From Bacillota bacterium (GTDB lineage Bacteria; Bacillota; UBA4882; UBA8346): DNA of 64,000 nt. Both the position numbers and the translations under genes were made by a program. Below, piece by piece: positions 37,101 to 45,725 of the stretch (positions within the stretch are counted from its first letter, which is position 1; every line of letters begins with the position of its first letter). Location of the stretch: positions 1 to 64,000 of the forward strand of contig JAFABB010000003.1 in the NCBI GenBank assembly GCA_023426245.1. The letters are read 5' to 3'. The notes below the pieces were generated by a model. The model made no database searches. It was not told the origin of the DNA and was given only the letters and a program-made list of their open reading frames with translations.

Positions 37101-37628
37101 GTTTATTCCAATACGGGCGGTCAATCCTCCAAATCCACTCCGACCGGCGCTATTGCTAAATTTGCAGCAGCCGGTAAGAATGTGAAAAAGAAAGATCTTG
37201 GCATGATGGCCATGGCTTACGGATATGTTTATGTAGCATCCGTTAGCATGGGCGCCAATAAGAATCAGCTTTTAAAAGCGGTGCTGGAAGCGGAACGCTA
37301 CAAAGGGCCTTCCTTGATCATTGCTTATGCTCCTTGCATCAACCACGGTATTAATATGAGCCATAGCCAAAACGAAGCCAAGGCAGCTGTGGAAGCCGGT
37401 TACTGGCCATTATACCGTTACAACCCAGATTTGGCTCTTGAGAACAAGAATCCGTTTGCCCTTGAGTCCAAAGAGCCGACCGGCAACTTCCGCGACTTTA
37501 TCATGGGCGAAGTCCGATACGCCACTTTGAAGAAGCAGTTCCCGGATACAGCTGAAGCCCTTTACACCAGGGCGGAAGAAGACGCCAAGGCCAGAAATGA
37601 GAAATATAAGAGACTGGCAGCGAATTAG
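34113..37628 (+). CDS. nifJ: Pyruvate:ferredoxin (flavodoxin) oxidoreductase
   Basis: 1171 aa, the full single-chain length. It oxidises pyruvate with CoA to acetyl-CoA and CO2, passing electrons to ferredoxin. Domain order: pyrimidine/pyruvate-binding part (YPITPSSPMAE near 28), the transketolase-C-like region (about 260-410), and two 4Fe-4S motifs (CIQCNQCSFVC from 687, CSGCGNCADIC from 743). The third cluster's cysteines start at CAGC (810), and the TPP-Mg site is GDGWAYDIGYGG with TGGQSSKSTPTG. RBS is GAGGAGG. A monocistronic unit ended by a terminator; it marks an anaerobic fermentative lifestyle. Confidence 0.97.
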   Translation: MAKKVTIDGNTAAAHVAYAFSDVTAIYPITPSSPMAESCDDWAAAGRKNLFGQTVRIAEMQSEAGAAGAVHGSLAAGALTSTFTASQGLLLMIPNMYKIAGELIPSVFHVSARALAAHALSIFGDHADINACRQTGFALLAANSVQEVMDMALVAHLATLESRVPFLHFFDGFRTSHEVQKIDQIEYEDMAKLVNWEKVKEFRERGMNPEHPNQRGTAQNPDIYFQGREAANKYYDAVPAIVEEVMKKVSALTGREYKPFNYVGAPDAERVIIAMGSGCEAIEEAVNYLNKKGEKVGLIKVHLYRPFVPEYLLKVLPKSVKKIAVLDRTKEPGSLGEPLYEDICTMFMEKKETPVIVGGRYGLGSKEFNPSMVKAIYDNLALGQPKNHFTVGINDDVTHTSLEVKESIDAAPEGVHRCKFFGLGSDGTVGANKNSIKIIGDNTDMYAQGYFVYDSKKSGGITISHLRFGKAPIQSTYLIDQAELIACHNPSYVTRYDVLDGIKEGGIFLLNSPWTLAEMEEKLPASMKQTIAKKKVRFYNIDAVKIASEVGLGGRINAVMQAAFFKIADIIPVEKAFEYIKYAIKKTYGKKGDKIVNMNIAAVDRAAEALEEIKYPASWATATTGAVIPEEDVPEYVKNVIKPILRQEGDKLPVSALSPDGTVPVGTTKFEKRGIAINVPVWTPETCIQCNQCSFVCPHAAIQPYLIKSDSIGQAPEGFKTKAATGKEFAGYEFRMQVSPLDCSGCGNCADICPAKEKPLQMMKLEEVAEKESEYYNFSMAQPIPNIDINAETVKGSQFKRPLFEFSGACAGCGETPYVKLITQLFGDRMMIANATGCSSIYGGSAPTNPYTTNEKGHGPAWANSLFEDNAEFGYGMNLAMTQRRKKLADLVEQAKASVSGDMATAFGEWLEGKDDAVLSQKAGDKIKALIDQEAAKASGDAKAVLTEIAGMKDLYTKKSIWIFGGDGWAYDIGYGGLDHVLASGEDVNVLVMDTEVYSNTGGQSSKSTPTGAIAKFAAAGKNVKKKDLGMMAMAYGYVYVASVSMGANKNQLLKAVLEAERYKGPSLIIAYAPCINHGINMSHSQNEAKAAVEAGYWPLYRYNPDLALENKNPFALESKEPTGNFRDFIMGEVRYATLKKQFPDTAEALYTRAEEDAKARNEKYKRLAAN

Positions 37629-37685
37629 TTTACGGGTAAATTAATTTACGGGTAAATTAGAGAGATAAAATCGAAAGATCAAGAA

Positions 37686-37729
37686 ACAAGGCTGACTGGA
37701 AGTTAGCCTTGTTTTTTTGGTTGACGGAT
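37686..37729 (+). terminator. Rho-independent terminator after nifJ
   Basis: ACAAGGCTGACT pairs with AGTTAGCCTTGT (one G-T), followed by seven T. Confidence 0.88.
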
Positions 37730-37759
37730 ATTTTAATGAAGTCTTTGAAAATCCGGTAT

Positions 37760-38257
37760 TTATTGGGCAGGAACCGGAATGGTATTGTTTGCTGCTTGAC
37801 CCATCCGGTTAAGGGGCGTACAGGAGTGCCTGCCGCGCTTAAAGCGGGTTTGATCTTTATGATTACGGTAGTTTTCGAGGGTTTTTTGTTGTTCGGGCGT
37901 TAATACCGCTTTCGCCTTTTCAGACATTTCCCTGCGCTTTTGCACCAGTTGAATCTGCAGATCGGTCGCAATCTTGACTTGAGCGTTGATTTTACTTGAG
38001 TCTAATGGTTGCGCCTTCCATAATTTTTTCAGTTCAAACCGGGTGAGTTCAAGTTTCTGCCTGACCCCTAAAGTGTCCTTTTGAAAATCCTGACGAATGA
38101 CTAAGAGTTTTTGTTGCTGGTCGTCGGTTAGTTTGAGAACCCCGGCTAAACGGCTTGGTATTCCTTCTTGAGGACCCGGACCGAAGGCGGCGGCGGTCAT
38201 TGTGAGGGCTCCGACTAAAAATACGGCTAAGATTACACAGGTGATTGCTTTGGTCAT
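37760..38257 (-). CDS. Spy/CpxP-like periplasmic LTxxQ protein
   Basis: 165 aa. The signal peptide is residues 1-24 (cut after AAA). It has two LTxxQ-type motifs, LKLTDDQQQKL and LTPEQQKTL, separated by a helical charged stretch, as in Spy/CpxP/zinc-resistance proteins. These are periplasmic chaperones or metal sensors, so this gene supports a true periplasm. The last 25 residues (after RFKRG) look unlike the family. RBS is AAAAGGAG. Confidence 0.75.
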   Translation of the reverse strand: MTKAITCVILAVFLVGALTMTAAAFGPGPQEGIPSRLAGVLKLTDDQQQKLLVIRQDFQKDTLGVRQKLELTRFELKKLWKAQPLDSSKINAQVKIATDLQIQLVQKRREMSEKAKAVLTPEQQKTLENYRNHKDQTRFKRGRHSCTPLNRMGQAANNTIPVPAQ

Positions 38258-38960
38258 TGGAAACAGCTCCTTTTCGAAAATATTTTAATTTTATAGGGAT
38301 ATCATACCGTTTATTTATTGAGCAATCATGGAGAAGATGTAGACAAATCGTGGAGATTTTTAAAAAGCCACAGAGAGGGGAGGGAACGATGTTTTTCAGT
38401 GATAGGCCATTGTTCAATTAAGCCTGAGGATAACTCAAGATGTGATTCCCGGAAACAGCTTTATTTGTTGATTTCCAGGTTTAAAATTATCAATGACCTT
38501 TATCAGGAACAATGTTTCGAAAGTTCACCAGACTAAGGTCATATCAACAGCTAACCTAATCAGGGCGAAATCGACACACTTTTTTCTAAAAAATGTAATA
38601 ATATGGTAATGGGGACCAGAATTCATTGGACTGTCACAATGGACCCATGATGAACGGGAAGAAACTTTTTTCGGTTGAGAACATCAGGAGTAATTCCGTA
38701 TCGGTGGGGAAACATATTTTTTCCAAAAGTGTTGCAACATTCTTCACGCTCTGATTATCAGGGCGCTTTTTAATAGGTTTTTAACCTTTTTTTATGTTTT
38801 TGTGGGTTCGAAAATGAAAAAATCCGCAATGAATGATGGAGCGGATTATCTTGTTGATCCTGTATAAGGTCTTTTCACTTGGGTTTGCGTTTATCGTCTA
38901 GAGTTCAAAAATATTAAGCATGGTTATTATTCATTGTGGATTTTCTTAAGTGTTGGTATC
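38258..38960. other. 703-bp gap with a repeated palindromic box and a terminator-like stem
   Basis: It holds the palindromic box described at 38568-38613 and, 130 bp on, CGCTCTGAT/ATCAGGGCG followed by TTTTT (38749-38774). A small RNA could run between them. The plus-strand open frame at 38318-38536 has no binding site or family features. Confidence 0.4.
38568..38613 (+). repeat. Palindromic box, copy 1 of 2
   Basis: The 46 bases from AAATCGACACACTTTT to GGTAATGGG match 45554-45599 at about 40 positions. The core is an imperfect palindrome (ACACTTTTTT...AAAAAATGT) followed by a -10-like AATAAT. Confidence 0.7.
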
Positions 38961-39443
38961 TTAAAAATGTACTCCAAACGCGATTTTAAAGGGAGAATCC
39001 AATGTCAGATCCGGATCGTTCGAAAGTATGTATATGATTTCTCCGTCAAGACTCACGTGTTTGTTGATATTAAAAGCAATGCCGAAGCCGGCAGCGGTAC
39101 CGTCAATATTCTCATAATCATCAACATAATAACTTCGAATGGTTTCAACTGCAACGGTTCCTCTGTAATAACCTAGGTGAGGCCTTATTTTTTGGTTCCT
39201 GTCCGTAAAATAAATCCGGGCGCCTACGACCCAGGTAAACCCGGCTTCGGTAACTCCTGTTCCGGCCAATAGGGAAAAGTAATCAGAAGGGCTGATTTCA
39301 ATATTACCACCCAATGCTCCATAAGGGATACCCACGCCGGGGCCGGCCTTTACAGTAGTCTTTGTATCAACGGCTCCCTGGGCGGTGCCTGACGACAATA
39401 AAATGCATAATATCAAAATAAGCATTGCATTGAGTTTTTTCAT
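38961..39443 (-). CDS. Small outer-membrane beta-barrel protein
   Basis: 160 aa with a signal peptide (1-24, ending AQG-A). The repeated strand pattern (VKAGPGVGIPYGALGGNIEI, SLLAGTGVTEAGFTWVVGARIYF, AAGFGIAFNINKHVSLDGEI) and the final FKIAFGVHF with terminal Phe indicate an 8-strand barrel. Function unknown. With the porin it argues for an outer membrane. Confidence 0.7.
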   Translation of the reverse strand: MKKLNAMLILILCILLSSGTAQGAVDTKTTVKAGPGVGIPYGALGGNIEISPSDYFSLLAGTGVTEAGFTWVVGARIYFTDRNQKIRPHLGYYRGTVAVETIRSYYVDDYENIDGTAAGFGIAFNINKHVSLDGEIIYILSNDPDLTLDSPFKIAFGVHF

Positions 39444-39699
39444 AGGAATCCCCTTTTGATTCAGTAATTGAACAATATAAATATTCTACGACTTTTTAAT
39501 ATATCCTTTAAATTTTGATAATTATTCAAAATGAGCAAAAGATAATACAAAGAAGAAAAAAAGATTCGTTTATAGAAATAAAAACCAATCCATAACTGTC
39601 TGGAAAACTTATTTTTTGAGCTATTTTGCGGTGGGAGGAAAGAAAGAAGGCAAATCAAAATACTATTTATAATAAACAGGCCTAAGGAGACGATGGGAA

Positions 39700-40890
39700 A
39701 TGCTTGCCATTAAAAATGGCAGTTTGGTAACGATTACCCGGGGGATGATCGAAAACGGCACCCTGCTGATTGATGGTTCAAAAATCATTGCCGCCGGCCG
39801 CAATGTTGTGATTCCTAAAAAAGCCGAGATCATTGACGCCACCGGGAAATGGATTATGCCGGGGATGATCGATGCCCACAGCCATGCGGGCATCTATGGC
39901 GAACCTGCGGTTTGGGCCAATCTGGACATTAATGAAATAACCAATCCGAATACTGCTCAACTCCGGGCCATTGACGCCCTGAACCCGGACGATCCGGCTT
40001 TTGAAGATTTGAGGGGGGCCGGAATCACCGCCGTCTATACTGGACCCGGCAGCGCCAATATCATCGGCGGCATGGGGATGGCTATTAAAACAACAGGCAG
40101 AACCCCGGAAGAAATGATGATTCCCGACACCGAGGGAATGAAGTTTGCTTTGGGTGAAAATCCCAAGCGGGTTTATGGCGAGCACAAAAAGCATTTTCCC
40201 TCAACCCGGATGGGCAATGCCGCCGTGCTTCGGGAGGCACTGGTGGCGGCTGAAATTTATTTGCACAAAATGGCGGAGACCGAGGCGGAAGCGCTGAAAG
40301 AAAGCAAATCCCCGAAAATGCCCGAACGTGATTTGAAACTGGAATCCCTGGGCCGGGTATTGCGGAGGGAAATCAAAGCCCGGATTCATTGCCACCGTAA
40401 GGACGATATTCTGACGGCCCTCCGGATCGCCGAAGAGTTCAATTTGGATTATGTGATCGAACATTGTACGGAAGGTTATAAAATCGCCGATATCTTGGGA
40501 GGCAAAGGGGTCCGGGCTACAGTCGGCCCTTTGCTGATGGGCCGCGAGAAAATGGAAGTCAGCGGGGTCACTTTGAAAAACCCGGGAATCCTGGCCAGAG
40601 CCGGAGTCAAAGTAGCCATTCAGGCGGATGGTTCCTCCGACACCAAGTGGTTGCCGCTCCATGCCGGACTGGCGGTAAGGGAAGGAATGGACGAGGCGGA
40701 AGCATTCCGGGCGGTAACGTTAAACCCCGCGGAAATCCTCGGCATCGCCGATCGGCTTGGCAGCCTGGAGGCGGGAAAGGATGCCGATTTTGCGGTCTTT
40801 TCCGGCCATCCCTTTTTCACATATACAGTCTGTGAACAGACTTTTATCAACGGGAAACGGGTCTATCAAAGAGAACCCGATTCCCGCTGA
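39700..40890 (+). CDS. Amidohydrolase (imidazolonepropionase-like)
   Basis: 396 aa. The metal motif is DAHSHAG (about 58-64), with further ligands in IHCHRKDD (about 230) and YVIEHCTEGY (about 253), and the Asp near QADGSSDT (about 309). The flanking beta-sandwich is made of the N-terminus and the final FAVFSGHPFF. These enzymes hydrolyse C-N bonds in cyclic amides or peptides. The substrate is unknown. RBS is AAGGAG. No operon partner; it is separated from the next gene by a promoter. Confidence 0.85.
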   Translation: MLAIKNGSLVTITRGMIENGTLLIDGSKIIAAGRNVVIPKKAEIIDATGKWIMPGMIDAHSHAGIYGEPAVWANLDINEITNPNTAQLRAIDALNPDDPAFEDLRGAGITAVYTGPGSANIIGGMGMAIKTTGRTPEEMMIPDTEGMKFALGENPKRVYGEHKKHFPSTRMGNAAVLREALVAAEIYLHKMAETEAEALKESKSPKMPERDLKLESLGRVLRREIKARIHCHRKDDILTALRIAEEFNLDYVIEHCTEGYKIADILGGKGVRATVGPLLMGREKMEVSGVTLKNPGILARAGVKVAIQADGSSDTKWLPLHAGLAVREGMDEAEAFRAVTLNPAEILGIADRLGSLEAGKDADFAVFSGHPFFTYTVCEQTFINGKRVYQREPDSR

Positions 40891-40901
40891 AAAACTGGCA
40901 G

Positions 40902-40930
40902 TTTGAATTCTTCAAGGGTTCGGGTATAAT
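40902..40930 (+). promoter_or_regulatory. Sigma-A promoter of the thioesterase-uvrC run
   Basis: TTTGAA (or TTGAAT), 17 (16) bases, TATAAT; followed 90 bp on by the thioesterase start. Confidence 0.65.
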
Positions 40931-41019
40931 GAAGCAAGAAGGATTTTTTAATAGAGGTGAACTTTTTTGTTCATTCTCAATCCGAATCAGAATGGATACG
41001 TTTAATCAAGGAGCATTTC

Positions 41020-41412
41020 ATGTCAACTGTTGAAGAATTAATCGCCGGGGACCGCTTTTGCAATTTTATCGGAGTCGAGATGGTGGATATCGGGCCGGGA
41101 AGGGCCAAGGCCAAACTGGAAATCACCGGTAATCATTTGAATGGAGCAGGTGTGGTCCAGGGCGGGGCTATTTTCACTTTGGCGGATTTAGCCGTTGCTG
41201 CGGCAGCCAATTCCCATGGCCCCATTGCCTTGGTGGTTAATTCTCATATTTCCTATCTCAAAGCGATCTCCGAAGGGACCCTGTATGCGGTGGCCTGCGA
41301 GGAATCGAACGGAGCCAAATTGGGCACTTATGGGGTGAAAGTTACCAATGAAGCGGGCGAGCTGATTGCCAGCATTCAAAGTATGGTATATCGGAGAAAA
41401 GAGAGCGAATAG
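41020..41412 (+). CDS. PaaI-family hotdog thioesterase
   Basis: 130 aa, one hotdog domain. HLNGAGVVQGGAIFTLADLAVAAAAN is the PaaI signature (N-G-x-V-x-G-G, Asp in LADLA). It hydrolyses acyl- or aryl-CoA. ATG 41020 follows AAGGAG; the upstream open frame has no site. It is the first gene of a tight plus-strand run with two HAD phosphatases and uvrC. Confidence 0.88.
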   Translation: MSTVEELIAGDRFCNFIGVEMVDIGPGRAKAKLEITGNHLNGAGVVQGGAIFTLADLAVAAAANSHGPIALVVNSHISYLKAISEGTLYAVACEESNGAKLGTYGVKVTNEAGELIASIQSMVYRRKESE

Positions 41413-41556
41413 CCGTTGGCATTTTACGCGATACCAACCGAGGCCGATGGGTTTTCTGCGCTGAATTTTTGCTTTTTTATAACATGTTGTGTTTCATTAA
41501 GCAATACCTTTTTGAATGCAACAGGCATAACAATATTGTTACCAAAGGAGAGCACC

Positions 41557-42225
41557 ATGATTAAGGCGGTTATCTTTGATTTTGACGGTTTGATTATTGA
41601 CACCGAAACCCCGTGGTTTGAAGTTTATTCCCAAATATACCGGGAACATGGTACGGAACTTCCATTGCAGGAATGGGCCCGCTGTATCGGGTCCAGCGAT
41701 AAAGATTTTGACCCTCACGAGTATTTGGAATCCCTTTTGCATGCTTCGATTGACCGGGCCGCGATTCAAAACCTTTCTTCGGAAAGGCATACTCAAATCA
41801 TGGAAGGGAGAAAGCTGTTGCCCGGAGTTGCCGACTATTTACGGCAAGCGCATGAAATGGGGTTGAAAGTCGCTCTGGCCTCCAGCTCCGGCAGGGAATG
41901 GGTTGAGAAATATTTGAAACGGTTTAAACTTTTACCCCTTTTTGACGCGCTTTTTACCCGTGAAGATGTCCGGGAGGTGAAACCCAACCCGGAACTGTAC
42001 CAAAAGGCCACCGGTTATTTCGGTATCCCCGGAAATGAGGCCATTGCCTTTGAGGACTCACCCAATGGGTTAACGGCAGCCAGGGGAGCGGGTTTGTATT
42101 GTGTGGCGGTGCCGAATGAGGTTACCTCCAAGTTGCATTTTCAGCGGGGAAGTTACGATATCCGGCTTGGTTCCATGGCGGATCAAACATTAAAGGAAAT
42201 TATCGACACCCTGGATACGTTATAA
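41557..42225 (+). CDS. HAD-IA phosphatase, beta-phosphoglucomutase-like
   Basis: 222 aa. HAD motif I DFDGLIIDTE, motif II ALASSS, motif III Lys in REVKPNPELY, and motif IV AFEDSPNG, plus an alpha-helical cap. Related to YhcW/PgmB proteins, which act on sugar phosphates. ATG 41557 follows AAAGGAGAG. uvrC starts 18 bp downstream. Confidence 0.9.
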   Translation: MIKAVIFDFDGLIIDTETPWFEVYSQIYREHGTELPLQEWARCIGSSDKDFDPHEYLESLLHASIDRAAIQNLSSERHTQIMEGRKLLPGVADYLRQAHEMGLKVALASSSGREWVEKYLKRFKLLPLFDALFTREDVREVKPNPELYQKATGYFGIPGNEAIAFEDSPNGLTAARGAGLYCVAVPNEVTSKLHFQRGSYDIRLGSMADQTLKEIIDTLDTL

Positions 42226-42243
42226 GATTATGGGGGAACAATT

Positions 42244-44085
42244 GTGGTAACAGCGGAAGATTTAAAGATATTGCCCGATCGACCGGGCGTATATCTGATG
42301 AAAGATATCAACGGCAAGATTATTTATGTGGGGAAAGCGGTTTCCCTTAAAAACCGGGTCCGTTCTTATTTCCAGTCTTCCCGCAACCTGAGTCCGAAAA
42401 CGCAATCCATGGTGAAACAAGTGGACCGCCTCGAGTATATTACCGTCAATACCGAGGTGGAGGCTCTGGCCCTGGAGTGCAATTTTATCAAGGAAGAACG
42501 GCCCAAGTACAATATCCGGCTGCGGGATGACAAACAATACCCGTGGGTTAAAATAACCTGGAAGGAAGATTTCCCCCAGGTCTATATTACCCGGAAGGTG
42601 AAACGGGACGGTAGCCGGTATTACGGTCCTTACACCGAGGTGACCGCCATCAGGGAAACTTTGCGGCTTTTGCGGCGCATTTTCCCGCTGCGCGGCTGCA
42701 GGCTTGACTTGGAAAAGGAGAAGCCGGAGCGTCCCTGTTTGAATTATCATATTAAGCGTTGTTTGGCGCCCTGTCACGGCGGTATCACCAAAGAGGCTTA
42801 CCGGGACATGATCGGCCAATTGTCCTTATTCCTCGAAGGCCGACAAGCTGAACTGGCGAATAAATTGCGGCAGGAAATGAATGAGGCGGCTAAAGGCCGG
42901 GAATACGAGCGGGCGGCACAGCTCAGGGACCAGATTCAAGCGATTGAGCGGGTTTTGGAAAAACAAAAAGTAGTCTCCACCGATCATGACGATAGCGATA
43001 TTTTCGGTATTTTTCAGGATAACCAGGGTACCTTGATTCAAACCTTTCAAGTGCGGGAAGGGAAAATGGTGGGCCGGGAATATTTTCAACTGACCGAAGG
43101 GCTGGAAACCGACCCTGTCGAGGTGCTGGAGGCCTTTTTGGCCCAATATTATGATGGCTCGGGATTTGTTCCCAAAGAGGTTTTGCTGCCGCTGGCTCTA
43201 AAGAACACCGATGCGGTGGTCCAGTGGCTGTCGGGGCTGCGGGGCTCCAATGTCGAGGTCAAAGTACCGCAACGGGGCGAAAAAGTCCAATTGGTTAAAA
43301 TGGCCAACGATAACGCCCAAATCCTCTTGGAACAGGAGCGCAACCGGGAAAAGCAGGATCAAAACAAAATCATTGAAACATTAACCGAACTCCAGCAGCA
43401 TCTGGCGATGGAAAAAACCCCTTACCGGATTGAGGGGTTCGATATCTCCAATACCCAAGGCCAGGAAGCCGTGGCTTCGATGGTAGTCTTTGAGAATGGG
43501 GTTCCTAAGGGCAGCGATTACCGGCGTTTTAAAATCCGGACCATCGAGGGGCCCAATGACTTTGCCATGATGCAGGAAGCCGTGCGGCGAAGGTTTTTAA
43601 AAGGGCTGGAAGAAAGGCAAAATGTCCAGACCGAGACCGCCCGATTTGCCAAGTTTCCCGATCTGCTGCTGATCGACGGCGGCAAGGGGCAGCTTTCCTC
43701 GGTGATGGAAGTGCTGACGGAATTGGGGCTGACCCACATTCCCACCATCGGCCTGGCCAAGCAGGAGGAAGAAATTTTTTTACCGGACCGGGAAGACTCC
43801 ATCCGGCTGCCCCGGCGTTCCGACGCTTTACGTCTGTTGCAGCGGGTGCGGGATGAGGCCCACCGTTTTGCCATTACCTATCATAAAAGCCTGCGCGATA
43901 AAAAGACCGTTCACTCCGACTTGGATCAGGTAATCGGAATCGGTCCCAAGCGGAAGCAATTACTTTTGAAGCATTTCGGTTCCATGAAGCGGATCCGCGA
44001 GGCCACCTTGCAAGAGTTGGCCCAGGCTCCCGGAATGAATATCAAAATCGCAGAGAGTATCAAGGAACAATTGGAACAGATATGA
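42244..44085 (+). CDS. uvrC: Excinuclease ABC subunit C
   Basis: 613 aa, full length. UvrC makes both cuts beside a DNA lesion in nucleotide excision repair. It has a GIY-YIG domain (RPGVYLMKD...IIYVGKA, 13-35), a UVR motif binding UvrB (about 203-235, EYERAAQLRDQI), an RNase H-like C-terminal nuclease (IEGFDISNTQG, LLIDGGKGQL) and helix-hairpin-helix repeats at the end. GTG start at 42244 after a GGGGGAA. The Cof phosphatase gene follows within the same transcript. Confidence 0.97.
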   Translation: MVTAEDLKILPDRPGVYLMKDINGKIIYVGKAVSLKNRVRSYFQSSRNLSPKTQSMVKQVDRLEYITVNTEVEALALECNFIKEERPKYNIRLRDDKQYPWVKITWKEDFPQVYITRKVKRDGSRYYGPYTEVTAIRETLRLLRRIFPLRGCRLDLEKEKPERPCLNYHIKRCLAPCHGGITKEAYRDMIGQLSLFLEGRQAELANKLRQEMNEAAKGREYERAAQLRDQIQAIERVLEKQKVVSTDHDDSDIFGIFQDNQGTLIQTFQVREGKMVGREYFQLTEGLETDPVEVLEAFLAQYYDGSGFVPKEVLLPLALKNTDAVVQWLSGLRGSNVEVKVPQRGEKVQLVKMANDNAQILLEQERNREKQDQNKIIETLTELQQHLAMEKTPYRIEGFDISNTQGQEAVASMVVFENGVPKGSDYRRFKIRTIEGPNDFAMMQEAVRRRFLKGLEERQNVQTETARFAKFPDLLLIDGGKGQLSSVMEVLTELGLTHIPTIGLAKQEEEIFLPDREDSIRLPRRSDALRLLQRVRDEAHRFAITYHKSLRDKKTVHSDLDQVIGIGPKRKQLLLKHFGSMKRIREATLQELAQAPGMNIKIAESIKEQLEQI

Positions 44086-44105
44086 TATATTTTGGGAGGG
44101 TTATC

Positions 44106-44915
44106 ATGATTCGCTGTATTGCCATGGATTTGGATGATACTTTGTTGGGAACGGATTTGAAGATCTCGGAAAGAAATCAAGCGGCCATCCGCAAGGCGGT
44201 GGCCATGGGGGTCAAAGTGATGCTGGCTTCCGGCAGGATGGTCCGGTCGATGAAACCCTATGCGACGGCTTTAGAGTTGGATGTACCCCTCATCGCCTAT
44301 AACGGCGCGATCATCCAGGAAGCCGTTTCCGGGGAAACGCTTTATCACAATCCCGTTCCAAGCGGGTTGGCGGCGGAGCTGGTGCCGCTGTTCCGGTCCA
44401 GAAAGATTCATCTCAATGCCTATCTGGATGACCGGCTTTATATGGAACAGTTAACCGAATGGGGCCGGAAATACGCCGCCAATGCCGGGGTAACCCCCTA
44501 TCCGGTTGATGATTTGATTCCATTGTTACAGAAGTCCGCTCCCCATAAAATGCTGGGCCTGGCCGAAGCGGATGAGATCGCGGGGATCCAGCAATTTTTA
44601 CAGCAGAAATTCGGCGGGCAATTGATCTTCGTCTGCTCGAAACCATCATATCTGGAAATTTTAGCGCCCGGTGTGTCCAAGGGAAACGCCCTCCAAGAAG
44701 TAAGCAAAATGTGGGGCTTGAAACCCGAGGAAGTCATGGCCATTGGTGATGCGCCCAATGATATTTCCATGGTGGAATGGGCCGGTACCGGGGTGGCTAT
44801 CGGGAACGCCGTCCCGGAGCTAAAAAAAGTGGCCAAGCTGGTGGTAGCCGACCATGATCATGACGGGGTTGCCGAGGCCATCGAGGAGATGGTCATTCAT
44901 CCTTATAAGAATTAA
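44106..44915 (+). CDS. Cof-type HAD-IIB phosphatase
   Basis: 269 aa. Motif I DLDDTLLG, motif II ASGR, motif III Lys in VSKGNAL, motif IV GDAPNDISMVEWAG; a C2-type cap. It dephosphorylates sugar or cofactor phosphates. ATG 44106 follows GGGAGGG, downstream of the uvrC stop. Last gene of the 41-45 kb run. Confidence 0.92.
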   Translation: MIRCIAMDLDDTLLGTDLKISERNQAAIRKAVAMGVKVMLASGRMVRSMKPYATALELDVPLIAYNGAIIQEAVSGETLYHNPVPSGLAAELVPLFRSRKIHLNAYLDDRLYMEQLTEWGRKYAANAGVTPYPVDDLIPLLQKSAPHKMLGLAEADEIAGIQQFLQQKFGGQLIFVCSKPSYLEILAPGVSKGNALQEVSKMWGLKPEEVMAIGDAPNDISMVEWAGTGVAIGNAVPELKKVAKLVVADHDHDGVAEAIEEMVIHPYKN

Positions 44916-45553
44916 AACTAAAGCTGGAAAATTGTTTTTTCAGGTGAATTCTTGTTTTCTGTTGGAAGAAAAATATTTTTATAGAGAAAAAGAATTATTT
45001 CTGTGACGGAAAAAATTTTTTATTGGAAGAAAGAATTACTTCTGCGACAGAAATAATTTCTTTTTACGTCTGAGGAATCAATCCAGTGACCGAAAAAATT
45101 ATTTGCGGGATCAAACCGACCGATCCGGTGACAGAATAAATGTTTTAGGGACCCGATGGACCGATTGAGTGGGGGAAAAAATCATTTTTATGGCTTAAGA
45201 AACCCTCCAAGCGCCAAAAATAATTATTTCTGTGACCAAAGTGATTTGTTGGGTGACTCAATAAATTATTTTCGGCCCAAAAAAATTATTTTTTCCAAAA
45301 AATGATTTGAAGTGGGAAAAGTTATTTTTTTGTGGAAAGTGTTTTGTTTGGAGCCGTTAGGAGATCCAGCATTCATTAGAGTTTGGGACGGTTAAACAAT
45401 CTGTGGAGCGTGCTTTGGTTAATTTATATTGATTTGCATTGCTTGTAAAAAATTAGTATATTCTTAACTCAATGACGATCATAGTTTCCAGAGAATTCTT
45501 TTAAACGGGGATTATTTTTTATTGATTTGTAGGGCTCTAGACTTGTTGATACA

Positions 45554-45599
45554 AAATCGATACACTTTTTCCGGAAAAATGTGATAATATGGTAATGGG
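45554..45599 (+). repeat. Palindromic box, copy 2 of 2
   Basis: AAATCGATACACTTTTTCC to GGTAATGGG; core ACTTTTTCCGGAAAAATGT, then GATAAT at 45583-45588. It lies directly before a strong terminator, leaving room for only about 50 transcribed bases. Confidence 0.7.
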
Positions 45600-45601
45600 T
45601 A

Positions 45602-45644
45602 AAAATTGTACCGGGACTCCGAAGGGGTCCCGGTACAGTTTTTA
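45602..45644. terminator. Bidirectional terminator
   Basis: AAAAATTGTACCGGGACTCC pairs with the complementary run ending GGTCCCGGTACAGTTTTT. T-runs exist on both strands, so it can end the minus-strand gene at 45726. Confidence 0.85.
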
Positions 45645-45725
45645 ATAAGCCGGATGGCCATTGAAATTACCCAACAAATCCCTTAAATAAATAATGCGAT
45701 GGGGTTGGTTTTGGTTTTCCGTTGA

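Larger units (their letters stand above)
44916..45725. repeat. 810-bp gap filled with degenerate AT-rich repeats
   Basis: From about 44960 to 45345, variants of AAAAATTATTTCTGTGAC recur roughly every 20-60 bases (for example near 44985, 45040, 45095, 45215, 45255 and 45285), mixed with GACCGA/GATCCGGTGAC spacers. No frame is open. The right part has the second palindromic box and a bidirectional terminator. Confidence 0.6.

Noticed and set aside
38318..38536. 72-codon plus-strand gene
   Set aside because: No RBS, unlike its neighbours in codon use, and lies in a region better explained by hairpins and promoter-like boxes.
44960..45345. Possible CRISPR array
   Set aside because: Repeat units vary in sequence and spacing, and no cas gene is near.
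45554..45600. Classical sigma-A promoter in the palindromic box
   Set aside because: The -10-like GATAAT is fair but there is no -35 at the right distance, so it is reported only as a repeated box.
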